Assembly: GCF_011074885.1 (NCBI RefSeq)
Contig: NC_054689.1
Coordinates: 1,860,001-1,924,000 of the forward strand
Reading direction: 5' to 3'
Origin: Brettanomyces bruxellensis
Lineage: Eukaryota > Ascomycota > Pichiomycetes > Pichiales > Pichiaceae
Length of the DNA: 64,000 bases
The translations under genes were made by a program, and so were the position numbers. Positions within the stretch are counted from its first letter, which is position 1. Each line of letters begins with the position of its first letter. Below, one piece after another: positions 40,252 to 49,054 of the stretch. The notes under the pieces were generated by a model. The model was not told where the DNA came from and ran no database searches. It was given only the letters and a program-made list of their open reading frames with translations.

Positions 40252-40737
40252 ATGTCTACACCTGAAGCAGACCATTCAAGAGATCCTTGCCCAATTGTTA
40301 TATTGAATGATTTTGGAGGTGCTTTCGCTATGGGTGCCATTGGTGGATGCATATGGCATGGTATTAAAGGTTTCAGAAATTCACCATATGGTGAAAGATA
40401 TTCAGGTGCTATTAATGCTGTGAAGGCAAGAGCTCCAGTCGTTGGAGGTAATTTTGGTGTTTGGGGTGGATTATTTTCATTTTATGACTGTGGCTTAAGA
40501 GCAGTGAGGAAAAGAGAAGATGCATGGAATGCCATTCTAGCTGGTTTTCTTGTTGGTGGCTCGTTGGCAATTAGAGGTGGAAAAAGACATATTTTCAATT
40601 CCGCAGTCACCTGTGCCTGTGTGTTGGGTGTCTTCGAAGGTGTTGGTATGATGTTTTCCAGATACATGGCCTGGGCTAACAAACCTGTGGCCATGCCTGT
40701 TCCAGATGAGCAGCAACAAACCCCCTTGGCGGCATAA
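40252..40737 (+). CDS. TIM17: Mitochondrial import translocase subunit Tim17
   Basis: The 161-residue inner-membrane protein is a core of the TIM23 presequence translocase. The N-terminal [20 protein letters not shown] is nearly identical to S. cerevisiae. Four hydrophobic glycine-rich helices follow, with [17 protein letters not shown] and [16 protein letters not shown]. The Cys pair of the conserved disulphide (DPCP and the Cys in FYDC) is present. Length equals the family norm (158). Confidence 0.97.
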   Translation: MSTPEADHSRDPCPIVILNDFGGAFAMGAIGGCIWHGIKGFRNSPYGERYSGAINAVKARAPVVGGNFGVWGGLFSFYDCGLRAVRKREDAWNAILAGFLVGGSLAIRGGKRHIFNSAVTCACVLGVFEGVGMMFSRYMAWANKPVAMPVPDEQQQTPLAA

Positions 40738-41300
40738 TGGACAATGCATATGTTGCTTTTCTGTTTCATAAGCTCCTGGTTATCTTTACTAATGTGCATT
40801 GAGATACTGGCCCTTGTATATATGACATTTAAAGCTGGTTACGACAAATCAAATATGCTTTTTTTCTTCCATCCTCGCATACATTTTGTTTAGTGCAAAA
40901 TGCGGATTGGGGGTAACAAATGGATGGTACTTCAGGCTAATACCATACTTATTTTTCTTATTTCTATAGTTTTTAACGACTTTTTTTTTTACATTTATAC
41001 TTATCATTCTTGTGTAGCCTTTGTGATATGTATAGATTATTCTTTCCTTAAGTTGAGAAGGGCAGGATGGCCTTTCAGCATGGGTGCTTAATCAATCAGT
41101 TCTTGAAAGGAAAAAAGGAAAATAAAATAAATGTTTTGTGAATTTCAAGGAGACTTCGCGCGACCTGTATTCAAAGATAAATTTATTTACTCAGGGGAAA
41201 AATATGGATCATGACAATTTTAGCTTGCATTTTATTCTTCATGTGAATTTACTGTTTATTATTCTACTTATCGGCATCTGCTAACAGTAAAAGAGAGAAA
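40738..41300. other. Intergenic region between TIM17 and RPB4
   Basis: These 563 bases contain T-rich stretches (40858-40866, 40981-40990) and no supportable gene. The short 63-codon frame at 40900-41091 is not protein-like. Confidence 0.45.
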
Positions 41301-41879
41301 ATGAATATTTCAACTGGAGCCGGGGTTCAGAGGAGAAGAGGTGGTCAATCAAATCGACCAGAGGATGAAGTTAATGCAGCCGAGTTAAAACTTGGCCCCG
41401 AATTTCAATTAGACCAGACAGATAACCATGGTAATCATACGAAGTTGATAACTTTAAATCTTTCAGAAGCTCGAATTCTTATTAGAGCGGCATTAAAAGA
41501 GAGAATGGAAATGTTTCAAGCTATGAAAGGTACAGATAACAAGGATAAGATTAATGCTGAGGCAGATCCAGATGATGAGGTTCTTGCCAGAATGGCTACA
41601 GCACCTGGCGCAAACGAAGTTCTTAGCAAAACATTGAAATATTTATCTACATTTTCAAGATTTAAAGATGCAGAGACATGCACTGCGGCTGAAGCCTTGC
41701 TTAAAAGTGATGACAACTCAGCACTTCATCCATTTGAAATCGCCCAATTAGGCTCTTTGGCGTGTGAAGATACGGATGAAGCCATTACTCTTATTCCAAG
41801 TTTGAATGAAAAGAAGGATAGTATTGATCTCGATAGGATTTTGGAAGAACTTAACAGGTTGGAGACAAACTTCCCGTGA
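41301..41879 (+). CDS. RPB4: RNA polymerase II subunit Rpb4
   Basis: The 192-residue protein is the stalk subunit Rpb4, which pairs with Rpb7. The N-terminal half has the contact motif EVNAAELKLGPEF and LITLNLSEARILI. The acidic, variable insert is shorter than in S. cerevisiae (221 residues). The C-terminal HRDC-like helices are clear in LSKTLKYLSTFSRFKD, LHPFEIAQLGSLACEDTDEA and LIPSL. It converges on the mannosyltransferase gene. Confidence 0.95.
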   Translation: MNISTGAGVQRRRGGQSNRPEDEVNAAELKLGPEFQLDQTDNHGNHTKLITLNLSEARILIRAALKERMEMFQAMKGTDNKDKINAEADPDDEVLARMATAPGANEVLSKTLKYLSTFSRFKDAETCTAAEALLKSDDNSALHPFEIAQLGSLACEDTDEAITLIPSLNEKKDSIDLDRILEELNRLETNFP

Positions 41880-42019
41880 AATGCGGCTTTGTCATAATTT
41901 GCTTTTTGTAATATTAGTTTCTACATCACTTCAATAAATGGATGCAATTTGAGTTAAGAACACTAGATATACAGGGAGAGGACTTTGAAATATAAAACCA
42001 TGAATAACCAATATAACCA

Positions 42020-43300
42020 TTATAAATAGTCTTCTTCATGGAAATACTCCCGGAGAAATCTTTTTCCACTTCCATATCTCCACCACCTTGGAAGGCAGCT
42101 GTGCGGGAGGATGTCCAAGTTTTTTTCGTTTTGAGGAATAATGCACCGCTTACCAACTTGGAGAGACACAGAATCCGGAAAAGTGAAAAACGGAGGATGC
42201 GTGTACCCTATATCTTCGAAATCTATAATGTCATCCCTATCTAAAAGTAAACTAGCTGCTATAGTATGAACTGGTGCATCACCCCATCTTTCATAATAAA
42301 ATCCTCCACTCCTACTTAAAAAGTTGAAGTAATCAAGATATTCTTGCGAGCGGAAGAAGTTAAGGTCACCAATCTCGAAATTAGACCAAAAGTGACACAT
42401 ATTGTACGGGGAAGCATCTTTTGGAATCAAAGTTTCTGGACCTATCGGGTCTTTGGAGGTGATGAATGCTATGGATGAATTTTCATGTAAATAACTAGGG
42501 TATTCCGTGAGAAAGTTTTCAACTGTGTTCCACAACGTTGGAATTGTGTCTGGGTACTCCAAAATAGAAATAACAAAACCATATTTCTTGCGTTTCTCTC
42601 TCATGAGTCGAAATGGGTCCATTTGAAAGTCGCAAAAATATCGAACACCCGGTTCAACTCGAAAATAATAGTCATAGTTCAGGAGCAGTTTCTGCCTAAA
42701 GAAAAATCCAGAGTTGAAGTGACACATGTTTCTATAGGATCTAGAGTCACCATATATTACATCATTTTTCGTAAAATTTAGTATGCTCTCATTATATTTT
42801 GTTTTATTAATGTATTCTGGGGTATTCCAATCTTCTGGTGGAATATGCCCATAAAATGTTTCACCTGTGGCCATGGCAGAAGTCTCAGTTATAAATTCGG
42901 AAGTAAAGTTTGCATCATTGAGAAAAACCCATGGATAATGATAATCACGATTGAATCTATCTTCTAATTCTCGCATTGACTTTAAAACCTCGGGTAGTTC
43001 CCAGTTCCGACAGAGCATTAGAATGGTAGCATTTTCTAAATGAGGAGAAGAACGTTGCTTTTCAACATCTGGAAATCTAGCATCCACATATGAATTTGTT
43101 GCAGGCTTTAAACGAGAATCCTGTAGTAATAGATGCGTTGAATTTTCGAAATCTGAATTCAACTTCAACGACTGCTCATACAACCCCTTTAAAGTTTCTG
43201 GACTTGTCAACGGGATTGATGGTAATATAACCCTTTTTATCCCGAACGATACTAGAAGAATGAATGCAACTATGACAGCACTAGAAAGGCGCCAATTCAT
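42020..43300 (-). CDS. Alpha-1,2-mannosyltransferase, KRE2/MNT1 (KTR) family
   Basis: The 426-residue GT15 enzyme transfers mannose from GDP-mannose to O- or N-glycans in the Golgi. It has a type II layout: a short cytosolic end, a membrane anchor (about 6-24) and a luminal stem. Catalytic-domain motifs are LMLCRNWELPEVLKSM, YHYPWVFLND, the nucleotide-binding YRNMCHFNSGFFF, and the catalytic-region YYFRVEPGVRYFCDF, followed by FYERWGDAPVHTIAAS-type sequence. Size fits Kre2, Ktr1, Ktr2 and Yur1 alike, so no single paralogue is chosen. Confidence 0.93.
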   Translation of the reverse strand: MNWRLSSAVIVAFILLVSFGIKRVILPSIPLTSPETLKGLYEQSLKLNSDFENSTHLLLQDSRLKPATNSYVDARFPDVEKQRSSPHLENATILMLCRNWELPEVLKSMRELEDRFNRDYHYPWVFLNDANFTSEFITETSAMATGETFYGHIPPEDWNTPEYINKTKYNESILNFTKNDVIYGDSRSYRNMCHFNSGFFFRQKLLLNYDYYFRVEPGVRYFCDFQMDPFRLMREKRKKYGFVISILEYPDTIPTLWNTVENFLTEYPSYLHENSSIAFITSKDPIGPETLIPKDASPYNMCHFWSNFEIGDLNFFRSQEYLDYFNFLSRSGGFYYERWGDAPVHTIAASLLLDRDDIIDFEDIGYTHPPFFTFPDSVSLQVGKRCIIPQNEKNLDILPHSCLPRWWRYGSGKRFLREYFHEEDYL

Positions 43301-43571
43301 CTTTTTGCAACAAAGCGAAAATTACCATCGATTGTGGCCCGCTAGATGATACTCAAAATTTCCATTACAAATAAAGATTACTTGAGAAGTTTAGCAGTTC
43401 CACAGTTGTATGAAAGCTTTCGTGTGCAGCCCTAAAAAGTAATTTTTTTTTCTTTTAAAAACTATAAGAAAAGATAGCGGCGGCAGCCAGGGATTTAAAA
43501 TTAAGTTATACAAACCTATCATTACAATTATTAAACTTCATGAACAAAAACTTAACGACCTTCCTTCAACA

Positions 43572-44417
43572 TCAGTATTTGTCCTTATTTTCAGCAAAAA
43601 TGGGAATTGCGGTGCTATCTGCTAATTTAACATTTAGACCCACAACACCATCCATTCCCAAATCTATAACTCCCCCCACTGGTTTAAAATTTGAGTTTAA
43701 AAGATAATTCAAAACCGAATCAATATTCCGAATTAAAGCAGATGTGGTCATGCTAATATCTCCAATAACAACAGAAAGACAGTTACCAGTACTTGGAACA
43801 AACGTTGTACCGCCACAAGTGATTTGAACTTGCTTTTGCACATATTCCGGATCCACCCTTTCATCCTTCATCTTTTGAGATTTCTTCGATTGTACTAACT
43901 TTGCTTCAGCTGATGGTCTTGCCATTTGTAGCATTAAGGGATATTTCTTACTCGTTTTTCCGAACACAGTGTTATGGAGGAGAGGATGTATTAATCTATT
44001 CAACCGATGGTCTATGAATATGAAGTCATTATTATGATAAAGTTTGTTGGCCTCTTTTTTGTTCATTATTAACTGTCTAAATCTTCTAAAGGGGATGATT
44101 TTGTCAAAGGTATCTTCTGTTGCAGAGCCTTTCTTCGTAAGCGGAATCTTGTACACGCTAATAGGGTCTTTGGTAACCAATAGAATTTTCGAGTCTGAAA
44201 CTTTTCTGACTCTACTTGCTAAAGGAATTATTCTGGGGATGACCTCTTTTGATTTTGATGTTGGCAATCTGGTTTCTATGATAAGATACACCTTCTGATT
44301 TGGAGCATCATCTAAGTCAACCTTGGAATGGCCCCGCAAAGCTTCGATAGCTCTTCCAGACTTCGCTTTTAGATCTGAGGCAAGAACTTTAAATTCATAC
44401 ACCCGCTTGCTCTTCAT
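43572..44417 (-). CDS. UTP30: Ribosome biogenesis protein Utp30
   Basis: The 281-residue protein has the ribosomal-L1-like fold of Utp30, a non-essential component of the 90S pre-ribosome. Features include YLIIETRLPTSKSK, IIPLASRVRKVSDSKILLVTKDP, the mid-domain FRRFRQLIMNKKEANKLY and the C-terminal beta segment CLSVVIGDISMTTSALIRNI. S. cerevisiae Utp30 is 274 residues. Cic1 shares the fold but is longer and more basic. It is divergent from the thioesterase gene. Confidence 0.85.
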   Translation of the reverse strand: MKSKRVYEFKVLASDLKAKSGRAIEALRGHSKVDLDDAPNQKVYLIIETRLPTSKSKEVIPRIIPLASRVRKVSDSKILLVTKDPISVYKIPLTKKGSATEDTFDKIIPFRRFRQLIMNKKEANKLYHNNDFIFIDHRLNRLIHPLLHNTVFGKTSKKYPLMLQMARPSAEAKLVQSKKSQKMKDERVDPEYVQKQVQITCGGTTFVPSTGNCLSVVIGDISMTTSALIRNIDSVLNYLLNSNFKPVGGVIDLGMDGVVGLNVKLADSTAIPIFAENKDKY

Positions 44418-44696
44418 TTAATATAATATATTCTTATTCTAAAGCCTCAAGGGTACAGCATGTAACATCTAAGTCTATACCCCACCCATCTGTGTGATCT
44501 TTGGTACAGGTGAAAAATTAGTTTATTGCACTGTCAGAACCGTAAAAAAAAAAAAATAGATAGATGAATAAATGCAGTAGGAGGAAAAGGGACAATAAGA
44601 AGGCGTTCATATCCTAAAGCACACAAATTTACTGGTATTTTGTCAATATTGAATTCGTTCAATGGAATTCAGTAAAATATTACAGTAAAGTACACA

Positions 44697-45611
44697 ATGC
44701 ATGTTTTAGACTTACTAGGTGGGCTATCTGGGCTTACAGGTACGATTGGGGAATTTTACTCATCGCATTTACCCTTATCAGTTGGCAAACATCCAAAAGA
44801 TAATCATTTACCAGTTGTTGTGTGGCATGGCATGGGTGATTATTATAATTCAGAATCAATATCATCGGTGAATGAAACACTTCATAAATATATACCCAAT
44901 CTTGAATTTTATTCAATCCATGTCAAAGAAAACAGTAGACAGGATCAAGAAGCTGGCATTGTTGGTGATTGCATGACTCAGATACAGCATGTATGCGAAC
45001 AACTTGCTGATAAGGAAGAATTGAAGCAAGGATTTAATGCTATTGGATTTTCGCAGGGTGGTCTTTTTTTAAGAGCAGCAAAGGAAATATGCGATCTCCC
45101 CATACATAATTTGATAACTTTCGGTTCTCCACATAATGGCTTTGATGACCTTCCACGTTGCGATAACTGGCTTTGTAAAAGAAAGAACGAACTCTTAAAA
45201 GGACACCTGTATGACCCAAGAGTTCAAAACTCAGTGGTGCAAGCACAATACTATCGGGATGTCCATAATTTTGACGATTACATTACCGGCAGTAACTTTC
45301 TCAAATTTGTTAATAACGAGTTTATTAAGGACAATGAATATGCAGACAATCTAATTAAATTGAACCGTCTTGTTCTAGTGATGTTCTTGAAGGATCACAC
45401 ACTTGTCCCGAAAGAAAGTGCATGGTATTTCGACACAGATCCAGAAACAAATCAGCCGATTCCATTCAATTTAACAGTGGCCTACAAACAGAATCTCGTA
45501 GGCTTGAAGACGCTTGACATGGAAAATAAACTTGACTTTATTACTATTGACGGTGAACACATGCAGTTGACCGAAGAGGATTTACAAAAGATAGCATTAA
45601 GTTATCTCTAA
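44697..45611 (+). CDS. PPT1: Palmitoyl-protein thioesterase
   Basis: The 304-residue alpha/beta hydrolase removes fatty acyl groups from S-acylated proteins, normally in lysosome or vacuole. It matches animal PPT1: PVVVWHGMGD, the nucleophile in GFSQGG (Ser119), TFGSPHNGF, the Asp in VMFLKDHTLVPKESAWY (Asp233) and the His in DGEHMQLTEEDL (His288). The triad order and spacing agree with the human enzyme (115, 233, 289). The N-terminus is only weakly hydrophobic, so a signal peptide is not obvious. S. cerevisiae has no such enzyme (its PPT1 is an unrelated phosphatase), while S. pombe has one fused to a dolichyl-pyrophosphatase. Confidence 0.93.
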   Translation: MHVLDLLGGLSGLTGTIGEFYSSHLPLSVGKHPKDNHLPVVVWHGMGDYYNSESISSVNETLHKYIPNLEFYSIHVKENSRQDQEAGIVGDCMTQIQHVCEQLADKEELKQGFNAIGFSQGGLFLRAAKEICDLPIHNLITFGSPHNGFDDLPRCDNWLCKRKNELLKGHLYDPRVQNSVVQAQYYRDVHNFDDYITGSNFLKFVNNEFIKDNEYADNLIKLNRLVLVMFLKDHTLVPKESAWYFDTDPETNQPIPFNLTVAYKQNLVGLKTLDMENKLDFITIDGEHMQLTEEDLQKIALSYL

Positions 45612-45793
45612 TGCAAAATATACTACGTTTCATAACCATTTCTTTGTAACCTTTCAAAAGAAGAACTATTATCTTTTTAGATATAACAGTAATATTAGGG
45701 AAACTATCTGAAAATACCCGCAACTTGAGCCCCTCTCAATATTCCATGTAATGTCATTTATTATAAGTGTACAACAAAAATGGGACGAGGCAC

Positions 45794-46632
45794 CTAAGCA
45801 GCAGTCAATCTCTTTCTCTGAGCATATCTACCTTTCTGTCTGGAGTTCAACACAGCAACCTGCTTGTCCTCCTTAGCCTTAACAACTGGCTTCTCCTCTT
45901 CAGTCAAAACGATCTCAATATGGGATGGAGATGACTTGTAAGCGTTAACACTACCGTGTGCTCTGTAAGTTCTTCTTCTCATCTTTGGGGCCTTGTTAAC
46001 CTGAATGTGAGAAATAACCAACTTGGAAGTGTCCAAACCCTTAGCCTTTAAAATAAAAATAATGTGATGTTAGTATGAACTCAATATGGGCTCCAAGGAA
46101 AATGTAATATGAGCAAAGTGCATTCTCTCAACGATGATAAATTTACAATCCAAACTCTTGAAAATAATGTATGTTCCTCGTTTTGTAGTGCTCAATTCCA
46201 ATGTAATGATCTGGAAAACAATAATCAACTGTAAACAACATGAATATTCCATCTGATAATCTTGTAGAACAGAACATATTATAATCCGCACTTGCTTTTA
46301 AATCTTATCCTTCATATACATACTTCAGCATTTGACTCAGCGTTTGCCAAAAGGTCCTGAATGAACTTAATGGACTTTGCAGGCCATCTAGCAACAGTGA
46401 GACCGAACTCATGACCCTGAGCGGTTCTTCCGATGGAGTGGTTGTATCTTCTGAATGGAATGGCTCTCTTATGGGCGGAAACAGCTTCCAAGTAAGCCTT
46501 AGCCTTCTGCAACTTCAAACCATTGATGGCCTGAGCTGTCTCTCTGGTGTTTTTGAAAGAAACTCTCAAGTATGAACCTCTAGCACAAGCGGACTTGGCT
46601 GGGTTTGCTGGAACTGCTGCGTATCTAGCCAT
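45794..46632 (-). CDS. RPL17: 60S ribosomal protein uL22 (Rpl17), spliced
   Basis: The 186-residue ribosomal protein lines the peptide exit tunnel. Exon 1 is 46324-46632 (103 codons, [20 protein letters not shown] to NAESNAE) and exon 2 is 45794-46045 (83 codons plus stop, starting Ala-Lys-Gly-Leu-Asp). Joining is in phase 0. The intron falls at the same place as in S. cerevisiae RPL17A/B. Length is near the family norm (184). Conserved parts include [17 protein letters not shown] and [18 protein letters not shown]. Confidence 0.97.
46046..46323 (-). other. RPL17 intron (278 bases)
   Basis: The donor is GTATGT (46318-46323), the branch site TACTAAC is at 46069-46075 and the acceptor TTAAAG ends at 46046 on the minus strand. 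It is about four times longer than the other introns here, as is usual for ribosomal protein genes. A 73-codon frame inside it is not a gene. Confidence 0.93.
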
Positions 46633-47264
46633 CTTTACCTAACTGTTTATATAGACTTGAAACGTTTGACTAATATAACGTCGTGTTTAGTTCGGATGCA
46701 CAGGTATATTGAAAAGAACGTCTACCCTCAAACGTAATATTTCTTTATTTTTTTTTCAGCTAGAAAGACTGCGGCAAAAATTTTCCCCTTATTGACCAGT
46801 TGAAAATTTAGTGCTGAGATTCCTGAGTTGCAAGTTCGCGACTTTGCTAACAATTTTCACAGTCACAAATAACAACTCTTCTTTAGAGCCGCGAATCACA
46901 AAAGACCGAGATCGTAACACAGGTGTAAGGTGTGGATGACAAGAAAATTTAATTCAAAAATAGCCACGTGATTTGTGTGATTCGGACATTTTGAAGCTAA
47001 GGATGTAAGAAGAAAATATGCCTCTTGCGACAACTGGGCGGAGGGAAGAAAAAAAAAACGGAGCTGGGTCAGAGAATAAAACCGAAAAGAATTATTGGCA
47101 GATTAAGCCTCGAAACCAAGCGTGCATTCCGCACATATTTATTTATTTTTTTCTTATCTCCTTTAAACTAGTTGAATTATTTGACGATACATATGTAATC
47201 AATAACGTGATAAAAATACGTAAAATAAGGTAACTGAGTAGTTAATTGACTGCCGGAATTAAAG
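46633..47264. promoter_or_regulatory. Divergent RPL17/ATG27 promoter region
   Basis: These 632 bases hold both promoters. A CACGTG palindrome (46965-46970, in GCCACGTGATT) fits a Cbf1 site. T-rich tracts near 46741-46759 are on the RPL17 side. A 71-codon frame at 47018-47233 is basic, low-complexity sequence and is not accepted as a gene. Confidence 0.5.
46965..46970. promoter_or_regulatory. CACGTG (Cbf1-type) site
   Basis: The E-box palindrome CACGTG followed by A lies about 330 bp upstream of RPL17 and 295 bp upstream of ATG27. Cbf1 takes part in ribosomal-protein gene control in some non-Saccharomyces yeasts, which makes RPL17 the likelier target. Inferred from sequence. Confidence 0.4.
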
Positions 47265-48119
47265 ATGATATTTGCTCAGGTCATTAACGTTCTGCTTTTG
47301 CTATTACAGGTGGTTCATTGCTTAGATCTATCCGATAAGGGGTTTAAAGGGTTTCCAGAGATTAAGAATGTTGCTGGAATTCATGAAATAGAGAACAAAA
47401 AGGACACGCCACCTTCGATCACTACACAAAAATGGTATATTAACATGGTTGACACATCCAGGGATGACTTGCCCAAGGATATGGGTAATATTGAACATTG
47501 TCCTCCAGGATCACAAATATGCGGATTAACAATTGTCAAAGGCCCTGAGATTCAGCAGAAGGAAGGTGCAGTGACTGAAATATTTTCGTTTTCCAACCAG
47601 TTAGTTCCTCAGTTCAAAAAGAATCCAGAGGAGCACGAGAACACAGTGAAACTGAATGGTGCAAACTGGGGAGATTTATCAATAAATGCGGTTCTACACT
47701 TAATATGTCCCGAACCCAAAGAGAAGGAAGCATTAGAGTCCTCGTTTGACTACAAAAATTTGGATATAACGTGGAAAAACAATTACTTCTGTCCCGATGC
47801 CAACCACGGTGAAAAGGAAGGAAAGGGTAAGGATGATCACGGAAAGGATGATGACAGAAAGAAAGGCAAAGATAAAGATGAAAGACATCATCACTGGGGA
47901 ATATTCACATGGATATTTATTATAGTTGCACTTACATTTTCAGCTTACATAGTTGGACAAAGTTGGATGAACATGAGGGGCTCTGGCAGCTTCAATGATT
48001 TCATTGCAGAACTTCGGGATTCTGCTGCTGACACGTTTGGTAAGGTTGGTGAGTTTGTCAAGCAGATAGTGACAAGAATTACTGGTGGTGGTGACAGGGG
48101 TGGATACAGTGCAGTGTAA
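47265..48119 (+). CDS. ATG27: Autophagy membrane protein Atg27
   Basis: The 284-residue type I membrane protein supports Atg9 vesicle cycling. It has a signal peptide (about 1-19), a cysteine-containing luminal mannose-6-phosphate-receptor-like domain (Cys in HCPPGSQICG, LICPEP and YFCPDA), a Lys/Asp/His-rich juxtamembrane stretch, a membrane segment (about 215-232) and a cytosolic tail. The tail ends in YSAV, the same tyrosine sorting motif used by S. cerevisiae Atg27 (271 residues). It converges on PFD1. Confidence 0.9.
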   Translation: MIFAQVINVLLLLLQVVHCLDLSDKGFKGFPEIKNVAGIHEIENKKDTPPSITTQKWYINMVDTSRDDLPKDMGNIEHCPPGSQICGLTIVKGPEIQQKEGAVTEIFSFSNQLVPQFKKNPEEHENTVKLNGANWGDLSINAVLHLICPEPKEKEALESSFDYKNLDITWKNNYFCPDANHGEKEGKGKDDHGKDDDRKKGKDKDERHHHWGIFTWIFIIVALTFSAYIVGQSWMNMRGSGSFNDFIAELRDSAADTFGKVGEFVKQIVTRITGGGDRGGYSAV

Positions 48120-48216
48120 TCTTAACGACATTTCAAATGCTCGAAGCACTAATTGCTCTATTAGTGTACACACAAATTAACAAGAACTGACATTACATAT
48201 TCCTTTAATAACCATT

Positions 48217-48660
48217 TTAGGCGGAAGCTTGATGTGCCTGCTCAATCCTATCGAGGACCTTATTCATATTATCCACTGTATTGTTGATAGAAGTTTCTAA
48301 GTAATTTTTCTTCTTATTCACATCATTAATTAGATTGGAATTATCTTTCTTTTCGCTTTCGAGTTTTGTTGTATATTGCTTGGAACCAACTTTCATAAAA
48401 GCCTTTCCACAACTTTCCCAAACTACTTCATTTGTAGAATTTTGAAGCTCTTTTAAAGAGACATCGATGAGTTGATTTCTAATCGTCAAATCGGAAAGAA
48501 CAACATTGGCATTTTGCAAGTCGCTCTTTTGGGACTGCAACTGGTTATTCATTTGCATCAACAGCTTTTTAGCACTTGTTAATATTTAATTCTCATGAGT
48601 ACCTGCAACCGAATATGAAACTCCACTAATCATACTTACACTTTGTATATTTTGTGACAT
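48217..48660 (-). CDS. PFD1: Prefoldin subunit 1 (spliced)
   Basis: The 122-residue beta-type prefoldin subunit is part of the hexamer that hands actin and tubulin to chaperonin. Exon 1 is 48640-48660 (MSQNIQS) and exon 2 is 48217-48564. The N-terminal helix is rich in Gln, Asn and Leu. The middle hairpin has VWESCGKAFMKVGSKQY, like the human and yeast family motif. The second helix is KKKNYLETSINNTVDNMNKVL. The S. cerevisiae protein is 109 residues and starts MSQ as well. The acceptor is AAG, which is unusual, so the exact exon 2 start is moderately certain. Confidence 0.85.
48565..48639 (-). other. PFD1 intron (75 bases)
   Basis: The donor is GTAAGT (48634-48639 on the minus strand). A TATTAAC branch-like site precedes the acceptor AAAAAG ending at 48565. 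This is the only nearby AG that keeps the phase with exon 1; the upstream GCAG acceptor leads to stops in all frames. Confidence 0.65.
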
Positions 48661-49054
48661 CGTACTTCAAGTATTTATACCTTCTTAAGTATGATCCTCT
48701 TTTAGCAAGAGTGTTTGCTCTGCTCAACAACTAGTGAACACAAGTTTAGTCAAATCTGCTATTCTCTTTCCATTGAAAAACCTCTCTTTTCTGCACATCA
48801 AGATGTATTTTATTTTTTTATTTATCCTATTGTGAAGCATAACGATTTCGCGGTTCTAGCTCTGGGGCGGGAGAAAGGAGGGAGAGAGAAGAAAAAAAAA
48901 ACACAACCGTGAGCATCTGTCATTTCAATCTCATACTAAATTTAGCATAATGAAGACTGTAACAAATGCTTTTGTTATCATCAGTATCAGGACATAATTA
49001 GTTCATCGCTTTAGTCCAAAGATCAGAGGGGAAAATTGCCAAAATATCCACATC
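48661..49054. promoter_or_regulatory. Divergent PFD1/MNN11 promoter region
   Basis: These 394 bases hold both promoters. A purine-rich strip with A9 at about 48866-48903 is visible. No gene is seen. Confidence 0.45.

Noticed and set aside
46070..46291. 73-codon frame on the minus strand
   Set aside because: It lies inside the RPL17 intron.
47018..47233. 71-codon forward frame before ATG27
   Set aside because: Basic low-complexity sequence with no family resemblance, inside a promoter region.
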